This document shows, one piece after another, positions 62,893 to 64,000 of a stretch of DNA of 64,000 nucleotides. Every line of letters begins with the position of its first letter. The first letter of the stretch is position 1. Both the position numbers and the translations under genes were made by a program. The notes under the pieces were generated by a model that was not told the origin of the DNA, ran no database searches, and saw only the letters and a program-made list of their open reading frames with translations. The DNA is from Sphingobacterium hungaricum (GTDB lineage Bacteria > Bacteroidota > Bacteroidia > Sphingobacteriales > Sphingobacteriaceae): assembly GCF_015210005.1 (NCBI RefSeq), contig NZ_MU158698.1, positions 1,001,009 to 1,065,008 on the forward strand, given 5' to 3'.

Positions 62893-64000
62893 TCAAATCT
62901 TATTCCAAAGTGTTCCGTCCTTACTATCTTTTAGCTGAATACCAATTCGAGTAAGTTCTTCACGGATACGATCTGAAGTTGTAAAGTCTTTATTTTCCTT
63001 CGCTCCGTTGCGCAATTTGATAATTACGTTCATCAAATCTTCAATATCATTAGAGGAAGAAACTTGGTCGTTCTTTAAGCCTAAAACGTCAAAAACGAAA
63101 TCATTAATCAACGATTTGATTGCATCCAAATCTGCTTTTGAAACAGTCATTTTACCATCGTAAATAGAATTGATGATGCGGACTACTTCAAATAATTCTG
63201 CAATCAATATTGGGCTGTTGAAATCATCGTCCATTGCATCTTCAAACTTTTGACGAATGGCCTTGATATTGCCTACGGATGAGCTTTTAGAAACCGTAAT
63301 TTTATCCAATAACCCTATTGCAGACATTAATCTTTTGTATCCCTTATCCGCAGCATCCAATGCTTCATTCGAAAAATCTAAGGTGCTTCGGTAATGTGCT
63401 TGCAACATAAAGAAACGAACAGACATAGGCGAATATCCGCGATTTAGCAATGGATGGTTTCCTGTAAAAAGTTCTTCTGGAAGAAAACCATTTCCTGCTG
63501 ATTTAGACATGCGTGCTCCATTAACGGTCAGCATATTTGTATGCATCCAATATTTGGCCGGAGTAGTGTGGTTACATGCTTCGGATTGTGCAATTTCGTT
63601 TGTATGGTGCGTAGCAGCCAAATCCATCCCGCCTCCATGTATATCGAATTGGTCGCCCAAATATTTTTTGCTCATTGCTGAACACTCGATATGCCATCCT
63701 GGAAATCCGACGCTCCACGGCGAAGGCCAGCGCATAATATGTTCTGGTTTTGCTTTTATCCAAAGTGCAAAATCTAAGCGTCCACGTTTTTCGTCCTGTC
63801 CGCCTAATTCTCGCGTGTTGTTCAACAAATCTTCTAAATTCCGATTTGTTAAAATCGTATAATTAAATTCCTTGACGTATTTGTCAACATCAAAATATAC
63901 CGTTCCATTGACTTCATAACCAAATCCATTATCAATGATCTGCTTGATCATTTCAATTTGCTCTGAAATGTGGCCTGTAGCCGTCGGTTCAATACTTGGC
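62893..64000 (-). CDS. cysS: Cysteinyl-tRNA synthetase, 5' part beyond the window
   Basis: It charges tRNA-Cys. The stop codon is at 62893 and the frame stays open to the right edge, where it reads PSIEPTATGHISEQIEMIKQ, so roughly the first 120 residues, including the HIGH motif, lie outside. Visible features are the zinc-site region GWHIECSAMSKKYLGDQFDIHGGGMDL, seen in parts as WHIECSAMS and DIHGGGMDL, then ARMSKSAGN (KMSKS motif with Arg for Lys at the first position) and the C-terminal helical domain. An ATG at 63951 is internal and not the true start. Confidence 0.95.
   Translation of the reverse strand, partial: PSIEPTATGHISEQIEMIKQIIDNGFGYEVNGTVYFDVDKYVKEFNYTILTNRNLEDLLNNTRELGGQDEKRGRLDFALWIKAKPEHIMRWPSPWSVGFPGWHIECSAMSKKYLGDQFDIHGGGMDLAATHHTNEIAQSEACNHTTPAKYWMHTNMLTVNGARMSKSAGNGFLPEELFTGNHPLLNRGYSPMSVRFFMLQAHYRSTLDFSNEALDAADKGYKRLMSAIGLLDKITVSKSSSVGNIKAIRQKFEDAMDDDFNSPILIAELFEVVRIINSIYDGKMTVSKADLDAIKSLINDFVFDVLGLKNDQVSSSNDIEDLMNVIIKLRNGAKENKDFTTSDRIREELTRIGIQLKDSKDGTLWNKI

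Overview
The window is AT-rich chromosomal DNA from a Bacteroidota bacterium, most likely a Sphingobacteriaceae member (Sphingobacterium or Pedobacter type). The evidence is two SusC/SusD outer-membrane import systems, a FecI/FecR-type sigma/anti-sigma pair, Bacteroidota -7 boxes (TAnnTTTG) and weak ribosome binding sites. No transposase, prophage, CRISPR array or rRNA was seen. The genus is an inference; the phylum is well supported.

1-13.5 kb is a malto-oligosaccharide locus. A minus-strand operon runs SusC, SusD, SusE-like starch-binding lipoprotein, exported GH13 enzyme, beta-phosphoglucomutase and GH65 phosphorylase. A divergent MFS sugar transporter and a LacI-family regulator complete it. 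Inferred flow: SusCD/SusE bind and import oligosaccharides, the exported GH13 enzyme trims them, the MFS carrier brings maltose into the cytoplasm, GH65 phosphorolyses it, and beta-PGM makes glucose-6-phosphate. A near-perfect LacI-type operator and a perfect 19-bp inverted repeat lie in the divergent control region.

13.5-24.4 kb holds a dipeptide epimerase, the glutamate synthase pair gltB-gltD, a pyruvate:quinone oxidoreductase (poxB type), a ParD/ParE toxin-antitoxin pair, a small BamE-like lipoprotein and an unrecognised membrane protein. Two tandem initiator tRNA genes follow at 24.5-24.7 kb. They lack an encoded CCA end, which fits the CCA-adding enzyme gene at 36 kb.

24.8-44 kb is mostly housekeeping: era, a KhtT/KhtU-like K+/H+ antiporter pair, an MBL-fold hydrolase, recJ, lptB, a bacterial GH3 acyl-adenylase, ilvE, miaA, an acidic-tailed protein, cca, pdxA divergent from rsmA, an FAD monooxygenase and a 2-hydroxyacid dehydrogenase coupled to rsmA, a UbiA-like membrane protein and acs.

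44-54 kb is a second import locus of unknown substrate: ECF sigma factor, FecR anti-sigma, STN-bearing SusC, SusD, an HExxH metallohydrolase lipoprotein and a DUF4302-type lipoprotein. It looks transcriptionally self-regulated, unlike the LacI-controlled first locus. It is the best candidate in the window for a poorly described system.

54-60 kb is a complete seven-gene Mrp (mrpABCDEFG) Na+/H+ antiporter operon. 60-64 kb holds a SurA-like periplasmic isomerase, a secreted NTF2-like protein and the 3' part of cysS, which runs off the right edge. Several convergent gene pairs share strong bidirectional terminators.
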